This document shows, piece by piece, positions 1-6,245 of a stretch of DNA of 7,083 bases. Source of the stretch: an uncultured Acidimicrobiales bacterium (lineage in GTDB: Bacteria > Actinomycetota > Acidimicrobiia > Acidimicrobiales > Aldehydirespiratoraceae). Numbering within the stretch: position 1 is the first letter of the stretch; every line of letters begins with the position of its first letter. Made by a program: the position numbers and the translations under genes. The stretch is from assembly GCA_938091985.1 (NCBI GenBank), contig CALKOE010000348.1:1-7083 (forward strand), given 5' to 3'. The notes under the pieces were generated by a model that was not told the origin of the DNA, searched no databases, and was given only the letters and a program-made list of their open reading frames with translations.

Positions 1-12
1 GATCCAGTGATG

Positions 13-1521
13 TCAGTTACCCAGCCGCCGGAGGAGTTCCGTGGCTGAGTCGCACTCATCGAACAAGGTACCCACATGGGCTTCGGTCCCGCGCAATGGT
101 TCCATCATCGGAACCCGCCGCAGGGCATCGGTGCCGACGTCGAACACCAAAGAATCCCAGTTGGCAGCCACGACCGAATCGGGAAAGCGCTGCAGACAGC
201 GACCTCGGAAGAAGGCACGGGTGTCGTGGGGTGGCTCGGTGCAGGCGAGGAGTGCATCGTCGTCGTCGACGATGGTTTCGAGGCCGACTCTTGCCGCCAG
301 AGACTTCTCCGGGCGCATGTCGCTGTATTGGATGTCCATTGCCCGCAGTCGTGAATCGGACCAGGCAAGATCGTGACGCTCCCGGTAGCCGTTGATCAAT
401 CGGTACTTGGCGACCCAGTCGAGCTGCGTGGCCAAGGTCATGGGGTCGTCTTCGAGCGCGGCGAGCACGCTCTCCCATCGCTCGAGGACCTCGAGCGCGA
501 CATCGCCGCCCACATTGTCGGTGCCGTGAGCTTCGACGTACTTCTTCGACTGGTCGAGAAGTTCCCATTGGACTTCGAGGGCGGTGACCGTCGTGCCGTC
601 GTCGAGTTCGAGTGCCTGGCGAAGCGACATGTCGTGCGACACCTGCCGCAGTGCCGGCACCGGCGTGCGGAAGGTGAACTCTCTGGTGAACGCGTCGTCT
701 TCGGTGAGCGCAAGAATCAGTGCTGTTGTGCCGACCTTCAGGAAGGTGGCGACCTGCGAGGGGTTCGCATCGCCCACGATGACATGGAGGCGTCGGTACT
801 TGCGGGCGTCGGCGTGGGGCTCGTCGCGGGTGTTGATGATGGGACGCTTGAGCGTGGTCTCGAGACCCACTTCTTCCTCGAAGAAGTCGGCGCGTTGGGT
901 GAGCTGGAAGTCGACCTCGTCGGTTCGCATCCCCGGAACCTCGGCACCGACCTTGCCGGAGCCGGTGTAGATCTGGCGCGTGATGAAGTGGGCGGTCGCC
1001 CGATTCACGATCCGGCCGAACGGGGTCGACCGGTCGACGAGATAGTTCTCGTGGCAGCCGTAGCTGTTGCCCTTGCCATCGCTGTTGTTCTTGTAGAGCA
1101 CCAGCTCCTCGCCGGGCGGGAGGAGGTTGACGGCGGCCTTCATCGAGCGGATAGCGATGAGTTCTGCCGCTCGGTCGTAGAGCACGATCGATCGAGCGTC
1201 GGCGCATTCCGGAGTGCTGAGTTCTGGGTGGGCGTGGTCGACGTAGTAGCGGGCACCGTTGGTGAGGACGGCATTGACCAGGTGAGTCTCGACATCGGGC
1301 GGCATGGCCCCCGTGGGTGCGTAGCCGCGCGCATCCATGCCCGGGGTTTCGTCGATGAAGTCCCAATGCACTGATGGATGGTTGCTGTCGGTGCGGTAGC
1401 CGGCGTCGTAGAGATACGCGTTGATCAGCACCGACGACGCAGCGATCGGATTGGGTTCATCTGTGCCGTTGTGGACGATTCCGTACTCGGTTTCGATGCC
1501 GAGCGTCTTGGGGATAGCCAT
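13..1521 (-). CDS. dop: Pup deamidase/depupylase Dop
   Basis: Cytosolic enzyme of the prokaryotic ubiquitin-like protein pathway. It deamidates the C-terminal Gln of Pup to Glu, priming it for ligation by PafA, and cleaves Pup from tagged proteins. The product is 502 aa, close to the roughly 500 aa usual for Dop. Visible family blocks are GIETEYG at residues 8-14 (metal-binding glutamates), YVDHAHPE at 93-100 with D95 as the likely catalytic Asp, NNSDGKGNSYGCHENY at 145-160, TLKRPIINTRDEPHAD at 223-238, RRLHVIVGDAN at 243-253 and LRGTEAHVG at 476-484. The VDHAHPE form separates it from PafA, which has a LDxGSHPE-like block. The frame stays open up to a GTG at 1560, but the family N-terminus fits the ATG at 1521; its Shine-Dalgarno is weak (AGGG about 10 nt upstream). 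The stop is TGA at 13-15. An ABC transporter ATPase lies upstream, where the ARC/Mpa ATPase is often found. Family assignment is very secure. Confidence 0.96.
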   Translation of the reverse strand: MAIPKTLGIETEYGIVHNGTDEPNPIAASSVLINAYLYDAGYRTDSNHPSVHWDFIDETPGMDARGYAPTGAMPPDVETHLVNAVLTNGARYYVDHAHPELSTPECADARSIVLYDRAAELIAIRSMKAAVNLLPPGEELVLYKNNSDGKGNSYGCHENYLVDRSTPFGRIVNRATAHFITRQIYTGSGKVGAEVPGMRTDEVDFQLTQRADFFEEEVGLETTLKRPIINTRDEPHADARKYRRLHVIVGDANPSQVATFLKVGTTALILALTEDDAFTREFTFRTPVPALRQVSHDMSLRQALELDDGTTVTALEVQWELLDQSKKYVEAHGTDNVGGDVALEVLERWESVLAALEDDPMTLATQLDWVAKYRLINGYRERHDLAWSDSRLRAMDIQYSDMRPEKSLAARVGLETIVDDDDALLACTEPPHDTRAFFRGRCLQRFPDSVVAANWDSLVFDVGTDALRRVPMMEPLRGTEAHVGTLFDECDSATELLRRLGN

Positions 1522-1572
1522 CGAGCGCGACCCTAGCCCGCAGCCAACTCCGACCAGCACCGCATCGCTTCG

Positions 1573-1588
1573 TCGGCGATGACGCCGA
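1573..1588 (-). other. Short hairpin in the aapP-dop gap
   Basis: The 82 bp between aapP and dop contain a perfect 6-bp inverted repeat, TCGGCG/CGCCGA, around a 4-nt loop. No T-run follows it on the minus strand, so it is not a convincing intrinsic terminator. It could be an mRNA processing or stabilising element, or a chance event in GC-rich DNA. I see no convincing dop promoter in this gap, which leaves read-through from the aap genes possible. Confidence 0.35.
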
Positions 1589-1603
1589 TTCCCGATCTAC
1601 TGC

Positions 1604-2413
1604 TCAGAGGATCTGGGAGAGGAAGAGCTTGGTCCGCTCCTCCTGAGGATTGGTGAAGAAGTGCTCAGGTGTGCCGACCTCGACGATCTCGCCACTTGCC
1701 ATGAACGCGACCCGGTCGGCGACCGCTCGGGCGAATCCCATCTCGTGGGTGACGACGATCATCGTCATGCCCGATTCGGCAAGGTCCTGCATGGCATCGA
1801 GCACCTCTTTGACCATCTCGGGGTCGAGCGCCGAGGTGGGCTCGTCGAACAGCATCACCTTGGGTTCCATGGCGAGCGCACGGGCGATGGCGACCCGCTG
1901 CTGCTGACCACCCGAGAGCTGTCCCGGGAACTTCTTGGCCTGCTCGGGGATCTTGACCATCTCGAGGAGTTCCATCGCGGCTTGCTCTGCCTCGGCCTTG
2001 GGCTTCTTGCGGACACGGCGGGGTCCGAGGGTGATGTTGTCGAGCACGGTCATATGGGGGAACAGGTTGAAGGATTGGAAGACCATGCCGCACTCCCGGC
2101 GGATCTCCTGGATGTTGCGGATGTCCTTGGTCAGTTCGACGCCATCGACGATGATCGTGCCGTTGGTGTGTTCCTCGAGGTGGTTCACACACCGAATGAG
2201 CGTCGACTTGCCCGAGCCGGACGGGCCGATGACGACGAGCACCTCCTGCTTGCCGACGACCAAGTCGATGTTCTTGAGCGCCTGGAAGTCACCAAAGAAC
2301 TTGTCGACCCCTTGCACCGTGATGATTGGTTCGCCGGTCCCGCCGGCAACGGTGGCCGCGGTGTTGAGCGAGGTCGAACCTGCAGTTGCGTTGTCATCTG
2401 TTTGGTCGCTCAT
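1604..2413 (-). CDS. aapP: General L-amino-acid ABC transporter, ATP-binding protein AapP
   Basis: ATPase subunit of a polar amino-acid importer, working as a dimer on the inner face of the membrane with AapQ/AapM. All ABC motifs are intact in 269 aa: Walker [10 protein letters not shown] at 63-71, Q-loop Q113 in [11 protein letters not shown], signature LSGGQ at 166-170, Walker B VMLFDE at 186-191, D-loop SALD at 194-197 and H-loop H223 in VVTHEMG. The C-terminal block around [11 protein letters not shown] is typical of the AapP/GlnQ/GltL group. The first ~28 residues (Ser/Thr/Ala/Asp-rich) form a non-conserved tail before the ABC fold. The start is the ATG at 2411-2413, which overlaps the aapM stop as ATGA. 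A Shine-Dalgarno (GGAGTAGGAA) lies just upstream inside aapM, so translational coupling is likely. The reading frame stays open upstream to 3376, but that part is the out-of-frame shadow of aapM. Substrate range cannot be read from this subunit. Confidence 0.96.
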   Translation of the reverse strand: MSDQTDDNATAGSTSLNTAATVAGGTGEPIITVQGVDKFFGDFQALKNIDLVVGKQEVLVVIGPSGSGKSTLIRCVNHLEEHTNGTIIVDGVELTKDIRNIQEIRRECGMVFQSFNLFPHMTVLDNITLGPRRVRKKPKAEAEQAAMELLEMVKIPEQAKKFPGQLSGGQQQRVAIARALAMEPKVMLFDEPTSALDPEMVKEVLDAMQDLAESGMTMIVVTHEMGFARAVADRVAFMASGEIVEVGTPEHFFTNPQEERTKLFLSQIL

Positions 2414-3690
2414 CGTGTTCCTACTCCGAGTCGGGTTTCGAGACGTTGTGCAGCCCGTGACATGGAGAAGCACAAGGTCCAGTAGATGGTTCCCACGAAG
2501 GCGTAGGCCTCTGGGACGTAGCCCTGGTTCACGAACTCCGGACGAGCCAACACGACGTCGACAATGCCCAGCAGCTCCTGCAGGCCGATGATGACCAGCA
2601 GCGAGACGTCCTTCAGCAGCGAGATGAACTGGCCGATCAACGCTGGGATCGAGTTGCGCAGCGCCTGCGGAAGCACAATCTGTCGGGTGATGGTGAAAGG
2701 CGAGAGACCCAGGGCCTTGCCGGCCTCGATCTGCCCGGCTGGGACCGATTGCAGTCCACCGCGTACGACCTCGGCGACGTAGGCGCCGGAGAAGAGGGTG
2801 ATCATGATGATCGCGCGGAAGATCGGCCCCGGGATGTTCGCGTCGGGTGGGAACAGGAAGCGGATGGCGAACTGGCCCATGAAGAGCAGGCTGATGAGGG
2901 GCACGCCGCGGATGAGTTCGATGTACCCGACTGCCAGTGGTCGGATCAGCGGGAAGGTCGACCGTCGCGCGAGGGCCATGATGACGCCGACCGGGAAGCT
3001 CAGCGAGACCCCGGCAAAGGCCACGACGATGGTGAGTAGCAGCCCACCGAACTCGTCGATGTTGGATGGTGTGAAGTTCGTGATGAGCCCGAAGGCCAGG
3101 AAGGTCAGCGCCAGCAGGATCCAGCCGGATCGGCGACGAACGACGGGGGGCATTCGGCGTCCGAGCTGGCCGCCCACCCACAGCACGCCGCCCGCGCCGG
3201 CCGTGAGCAGCGTCGGGGTGATCGTGCGGGTCATCGAGAGGATGAACACGATGCCGACCAGCGGTCCGCCGATCATCGCGAGCCGCGCTCCGAGCCGCAT
3301 CGGGGGCGATTCCTCGTTGTAACCGAGCCCGGTCCCGATGCCCATCGCGAGCACGGCCGTGTAGATGCCAGCCCACAACATCTCATAGGAGATCCCGGTA
3401 CGCCGGAAATCCTTGCCCACCATGTAGAACTCGAGTGGGCCGTTGTAGATGACTTCCCAGCGGGCCGTGATGAAGACGTAGTTGAACGTCTTGATCAGCA
3501 CGAAGAGGATGACCGCGCCGAAGAGCACGGTAAGGATCGAGTTCTTCGTGTCCTTGAAGAGGTTGTCCCGGAGGACGCCGCGCACGCCCGTGCCAGCGCC
3601 ACGGCGGGGCGGGGCGTCGGCAGCGATCGGCGTGTGCATATGCCCTCCGCCTCCGTACAGCCCGGGAGGAGTTTGTCCGTCCTGGGCCAT
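2410..3690 (-). CDS. aapM: General L-amino-acid ABC transporter, permease AapM
   Basis: Membrane-spanning subunit that pairs with AapQ to form the amino-acid channel. The 426 aa contain several hydrophobic segments (about 52-72, 105-122, 136-153, 160-175, 188-204, 217-240, 261-280, 289-304, 350-377 and 397-411). The permease-ATPase coupling helix is clear: EAGKALG at 322-328, nine residues, then IVLP at 338-341, matching EAA-x3-G-x9-IxLP with one Ala-to-Gly change in EAA and the Gly kept. The N-terminal ~40 residues are Gly/Pro-rich and likely cytoplasmic. The chosen ATG at 3690 overlaps the aapQ TGA (ATGA) and has GGAG about 8 nt upstream. A second in-frame ATG at 3639 (Met18) sits right behind GGAGGCGGAGGG, a stronger ribosome-binding sequence, so the true N-terminus could be 17 residues shorter. 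The length and the segment around FITARWEV, followed by the [12 protein letters not shown] block, favour AapM over a short GlnP/GltK permease. Confidence 0.94.
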   Translation of the reverse strand: MAQDGQTPPGLYGGGGHMHTPIAADAPPRRGAGTGVRGVLRDNLFKDTKNSILTVLFGAVILFVLIKTFNYVFITARWEVIYNGPLEFYMVGKDFRRTGISYEMLWAGIYTAVLAMGIGTGLGYNEESPPMRLGARLAMIGGPLVGIVFILSMTRTITPTLLTAGAGGVLWVGGQLGRRMPPVVRRRSGWILLALTFLAFGLITNFTPSNIDEFGGLLLTIVVAFAGVSLSFPVGVIMALARRSTFPLIRPLAVGYIELIRGVPLISLLFMGQFAIRFLFPPDANIPGPIFRAIIMITLFSGAYVAEVVRGGLQSVPAGQIEAGKALGLSPFTITRQIVLPQALRNSIPALIGQFISLLKDVSLLVIIGLQELLGIVDVVLARPEFVNQGYVPEAYAFVGTIYWTLCFSMSRAAQRLETRLGVGTR

Positions 3691-4880
3691 CAGCGGGACT
3701 CCAGTGACAGTCGGCGGTTGAAGTAGTTGGCGATCAGTGAGATGCCCAGACTGAAGGTCAGGTAGCAGAACATCAAGATGATCAGCGCCTGGAGCGCCGG
3801 TGTGGCGTTGTTCGTCACCCGCCCGAAGATCGATGTGATCTCCACATACGAGATGGCGACGGCGAGCGATGAGTTCTTGGTGATGTTCAGGTACTGGCTG
3901 GCCAGCGGCGGGATCATGATCCGGAAGGCCTGGGGCAAGATGATGAACCGGTAGCGCTGAAACGTGGAGAGCGCGATGGCCTGCGCCGCCTCAGCCTGCC
4001 CCTTGTGGATCGCCTGGATCGACCCTCGCACGATCTCGGCGACGTGGCTTGCGGTATAGAGAACCAGCGCGATGGTCAGGCCGATGTAGGGCGGGAAGAT
4101 GTTCATCCCGCCCTCGATCTGGCGGCCATTCTCGGCGATGACCGAGGGCTCGTACGAGAGCGCGTTTCCCGCCGCGTAGTGGCCGATGGCGAGCGCGATC
4201 AGGAACACAATAAAGCCGTAGAGACCGCTCCGTGAGGGCTGGCCGGTCTCCTCGTTGACCTTGCGCCGCCACAGGTTGACGCCGACCACGGCGATGAGTC
4301 CGATGCCGACGAAGCCCAGGAACGTGAGGAGGCTCGCATCGGGGTTGAACCACGGGATACCGATGCCGCGGTTCGAGATCACGAAGGAGTCGAACGGGGT
4401 GACCTCTTCGCTGATCTGCGGAAGGTTCAGAAGGATGATCACCAGATAGGTGATGAAGATCCAGAGCAGCACGGGGATGTTGCGGAAGACTTCGACATAG
4501 ATGGTGCCGACGGCCCGCACGAGCATGTTGTCGCTCAGGCGCATGACGCCGATGACCACGCCAAGCGCCGTGCACAACGGGATGCCGATGACGATCACTC
4601 GGAGGGTGTTGAGGTACCCGGCCCAGTAGGCCTTGCGAATCGAGTAGTCGGCGCTGTCGGCGAGGCCCGGAATGGCGAAGCGGGCTTGGTTGCCGAGGAA
4701 GTCGAAGCCGGTGGGCAGACCGGAGTCCTCGAGATTCGTGATCGCGTTGTCGTAGAGGCGGTAGAGCGCGTAGCCGACGACGCCCACGACGGCGAATTGG
4801 AACACCCAGCGCAGCACGCGCACGTCGCGATAGAACGGCGGCTTCGTCGGGGTGTGGATCTCTTGCTCGACGACGGTCAA
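3690..4880 (-). CDS. aapQ: General L-amino-acid ABC transporter, permease AapQ
   Basis: Second channel subunit of the importer, 396 aa, close to the usual AapQ length of about 400. Hydrophobic segments lie at about 25-42, 91-113, 128-152, 184-203, 219-237, 262-281, 330-350 and 364-387. The long insert between the third and later helices is typical of AapQ. The block around GQAEAAQAIALS and SQYLNITKNSSLAVAIS (324-344 region) is diagnostic. The coupling motif reads EAA at 297-299, then Ala303 where the consensus has Gly, then IILP at 313-316. The start is a TTG at 4878-4880: there is no ATG or GTG upstream in frame, the first ATG is past residue 110, and PPFYRDVRVLRW at 14-25 aligns with family N-termini. 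AAAGAG about 6 nt upstream is a plausible but modest ribosome-binding site. The TTG start and hairpins upstream suggest lower expression than aapJ. The stop overlaps the aapM start. Confidence 0.94.
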   Translation of the reverse strand: MTVVEQEIHTPTKPPFYRDVRVLRWVFQFAVVGVVGYALYRLYDNAITNLEDSGLPTGFDFLGNQARFAIPGLADSADYSIRKAYWAGYLNTLRVIVIGIPLCTALGVVIGVMRLSDNMLVRAVGTIYVEVFRNIPVLLWIFITYLVIILLNLPQISEEVTPFDSFVISNRGIGIPWFNPDASLLTFLGFVGIGLIAVVGVNLWRRKVNEETGQPSRSGLYGFIVFLIALAIGHYAAGNALSYEPSVIAENGRQIEGGMNIFPPYIGLTIALVLYTASHVAEIVRGSIQAIHKGQAEAAQAIALSTFQRYRFIILPQAFRIMIPPLASQYLNITKNSSLAVAISYVEITSIFGRVTNNATPALQALIILMFCYLTFSLGISLIANYFNRRLSLESR

Positions 4881-4909
4881 GGAAGCTCTTTCAGAGGTGA
4901 ATCCGGCGA

Positions 4910-4947
4910 GAACCGAGAGACAGGGCCGGAGCCCTGCCCCTCGGTTC
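4910..4947 (-). promoter_or_regulatory. Strong hairpin in the aapJ-aapQ intergenic region
   Basis: On the minus strand an 8-bp outer stem (GAACCGAG/CTCGGTTC) is followed by a 3x3 internal loop and a 6-bp inner stem (CAGGGC/GCCCTG) closed by the tetranucleotide TCCG. No T-run follows, so it does not look like a full intrinsic terminator. Such structures between a binding-protein gene and its permease genes are known to protect the upstream mRNA from 3' exonucleases or to cause partial termination, giving more binding protein than channel. That role is inferred here; the hairpin itself is seen directly. Confidence 0.7.
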
Positions 4948-4957
4948 GTTCGCAGAC

Positions 4958-4977
4958 TTCAGGTCAGAAGACCTGGA
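4958..4977 (-). promoter_or_regulatory. Hairpin just after the aapJ stop codon
   Basis: Starting about 6 nt after the aapJ TAA, the minus strand reads TCCAGGTC-TTCT-GACCTGAA, an 8-bp stem (one G-U pair) with a 4-nt loop. There is no T-run, so termination would be weak at best. With the larger hairpin 10 nt further on, it makes a tandem structure filling most of the gap before aapQ. It is probably a 3' stabiliser for the aapJ message (inference). Confidence 0.6.
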
Positions 4978-4983
4978 CCGGTA

Positions 4984-6102
4984 TTAGTTGACCGGGGGTC
5001 CGTAGAGGATCCCGCCCGTCGTGTACAGCTGGTTGACGCCCTCGGGGATCCCGAGCGGGCCGATGTTGCGGTCGTAGATCTCCTGGTAGTTGCCCACCGC
5101 TTCGATGATCCGGACTGCCCAGTCGGTCGTCGGGAACGCAAGGCCCGACTCTTCGTCGTTGAGGAACTTGGCAATGGCGCCGTTGTCGCTGTCGACGAAG
5201 TCCTGGACGTTCGTCGAGTCGATGCCGAACTCCTCGGCGTTGAAGGTGGCGAAGACGGTCCACTGGACGACGTCGAAGAAGTCGTCGTCGCCTTCACGCG
5301 TCGCCGGGCCGAGGGGCTCCTTCGACATCGTGTCGTCGAGGATGGTCACGTCGCCGTCGTAGGTCGCCTTGAACGAGGCGAGACCCGACTTGTCCGTGAC
5401 GTAGCCGTCGCAGGCGCCACTCGAGAAGTTCGAGGTGACTGCGGCCTCGTCAGCGACGTTCAACGGCTCGTAGCTGATGCCGAGGTTGTCGAAGTAGATC
5501 TCGAGGTTGATCTCGGTGGTGGTACCGGTCTGCACACAGATGATCGTGCCGTCCATGTCAGCGACCGAACCGAAGCCGGAGTCGGAGTTCACGAGCATGC
5601 CCGCACCGTCGTAGAAGGTGGTGGCGGCCCACTGCAGGCCCAGGGCGCCGTCTCGCGACGAGGTCCAGGTGCCGTTGCGGATGAGGACGTCGATGTCGCC
5701 CGACTGCAGAGCGGTGAAACGAGTCTCGGCGGTGAGGTCGGTGTATTCCACGGCATCGGGATCGTCGAGCAGCGCGGCTGCGACGGCCCGGCAGTAGTCG
5801 ACATCGAGGCCGGTGTAGTTGCCATCGGCATCGACGTTGGAGAACCCGAGCAGCTGGCCGTTGACGCCGCACTTGAGGACGCCACGGTCGATGATGGTCT
5901 GGATGGTGTCGCCGGCGTCCTGCACGAGGTCGACGGTGTCATCATCGTCGCCGCCGGTGTCGTCGTCGTCGCTGTCTCCGCCAGTGCCGGTGGTGTCGTC
6001 CGGTGTGGCATCGTCAGAGCTGTCGTCGTCGCCGCAGGCGGTTGCCAGCAGCGCAATGCTAAATAGAACGGCAAGAAGCCGCAGTGTCCAATGCTTTCGC
6101 AT
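4984..6102 (-). CDS. aapJ: General L-amino-acid ABC transporter, substrate-binding lipoprotein AapJ
   Basis: Extracytoplasmic receptor that binds amino acids and delivers them to AapQ/AapM. The 372 aa start with a lipoprotein signal peptide: MRKHW, a hydrophobic core at 7-22, then lipobox ATAC with Cys23 as the lipidated residue. Residues 24-58 are an Asp-rich tether. The binding domain (SBP_bac_3 type) runs from about 64. Family blocks are LKCGVN at 76-81, GLDVDYCRAVA at 98-108, RFTALQSGDIDVL, RNGTWTSSRD (likely ligand-binding Arg residues), ICVQTGTTTE, TDKSGLASF, SKEPLGPATREGDD and GNYQEIYDRNIG at 337-348. Four cysteines (C78, C104 and those in ICVQ and GACDG) sit in positions I recall as Cys in rhizobial AapJ, so disulfides are possible. 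The ATG at 6102 has the strongest Shine-Dalgarno of the window (GGAGGG, AAA spacer). The frame is open further upstream to 6441, but the signal peptide settles the start. AapJ-type receptors usually accept many L-amino acids; the exact ligand is unknown. Confidence 0.95.
   Translation of the reverse strand: MRKHWTLRLLAVLFSIALLATACGDDDSSDDATPDDTTGTGGDSDDDDTGGDDDDTVDLVQDAGDTIQTIIDRGVLKCGVNGQLLGFSNVDADGNYTGLDVDYCRAVAAALLDDPDAVEYTDLTAETRFTALQSGDIDVLIRNGTWTSSRDGALGLQWAATTFYDGAGMLVNSDSGFGSVADMDGTIICVQTGTTTEINLEIYFDNLGISYEPLNVADEAAVTSNFSSGACDGYVTDKSGLASFKATYDGDVTILDDTMSKEPLGPATREGDDDFFDVVQWTVFATFNAEEFGIDSTNVQDFVDSDNGAIAKFLNDEESGLAFPTTDWAVRIIEAVGNYQEIYDRNIGPLGIPEGVNQLYTTGGILYGPPVN
5929..6033 (-). repeat. 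Asp-codon triplet-repeat tract encoding the AapJ acidic tether
   Basis: The 35 codons after the lipobox Cys (residues 24-58) are almost entirely Asp, Gly, Ser and Thr. Seventeen are Asp and none is basic. The DNA is a broken run of GAC/GAT triplets. The tract links the membrane-anchored Cys to the folded binding domain and is likely disordered. Triplet repeats like this can change length by slippage in frame, so length may vary between strains (inference). Confidence 0.8.
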
Positions 6103-6245
6103 TTTCCCTCCATATGTTCCCTGATTTGGGTGCCGTGACACTACAAGCCGAAGCGTCCCCTGCAGCCCTTGGCCCAAAATCCGACAGTGCGCATTCAGCT
6201 GCGAGAAACAGTTCGGCCCGTGATTGCAGGGCAGAACAATGTTCG
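6103..6245 (-). promoter_or_regulatory. Leader between the dehydrogenase gene and aapJ, with aapJ ribosome-binding site
   Basis: This 143 bp gap is the longest non-coding stretch in the window and the likeliest site for an aap promoter. The only element I can state firmly is the aapJ Shine-Dalgarno, GGAGGG at 6106-6111 (minus strand), 3 nt from the ATG. I see no -35/-10 pair close to consensus and no clear terminator for the dehydrogenase gene. A GAAAC pentamer on the plus strand at 6205-6209 resembles half of a GlnR site, but its partner half is missing. Confidence 0.4.

Noticed and set aside
1..12. Start of pup at the left edge
   Set aside because: Only 12 bases follow the dop stop and they contain no start codon; pup may lie just outside but cannot be claimed.
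373..1374. 333-codon open frame on the plus strand opposite dop
   Set aside because: Antisense shadow of dop with no family motif; dop is unmistakable in the other strand.
1522..1560. Earlier GTG start for dop adding 13 residues
   Set aside because: Family proteins begin a few residues before GIETEYG, which fits the ATG at 1521; the extra residues resemble nothing conserved.
1604..3376. Apparent 590-aa fusion protein ending in the AapP ATPase
   Set aside because: The first 321 codons are Arg/Pro/His-rich, resemble no domain and are the out-of-frame reading of aapM. The ATPase has its own ATG with a Shine-Dalgarno at 2413.
4910..4977. Rho-independent terminator after aapJ
   Set aside because: The stems are good, but no T-run follows either hairpin on the transcribed strand, and the downstream genes need read-through to complete the importer.
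4852..6066. 404-codon open frame on the plus strand opposite aapJ
   Set aside because: It is antisense to a secure gene, rich in Val/Asp/Gly through reverse reading of GAC/GTC-rich codons, and has no recognisable domain. GC-rich DNA commonly gives such shadows.
6194..6209. GlnR-like nitrogen-regulator box upstream of aapJ
   Set aside because: Only the GAAAC half is present; the bases where GTnAC is expected read TTCAG.
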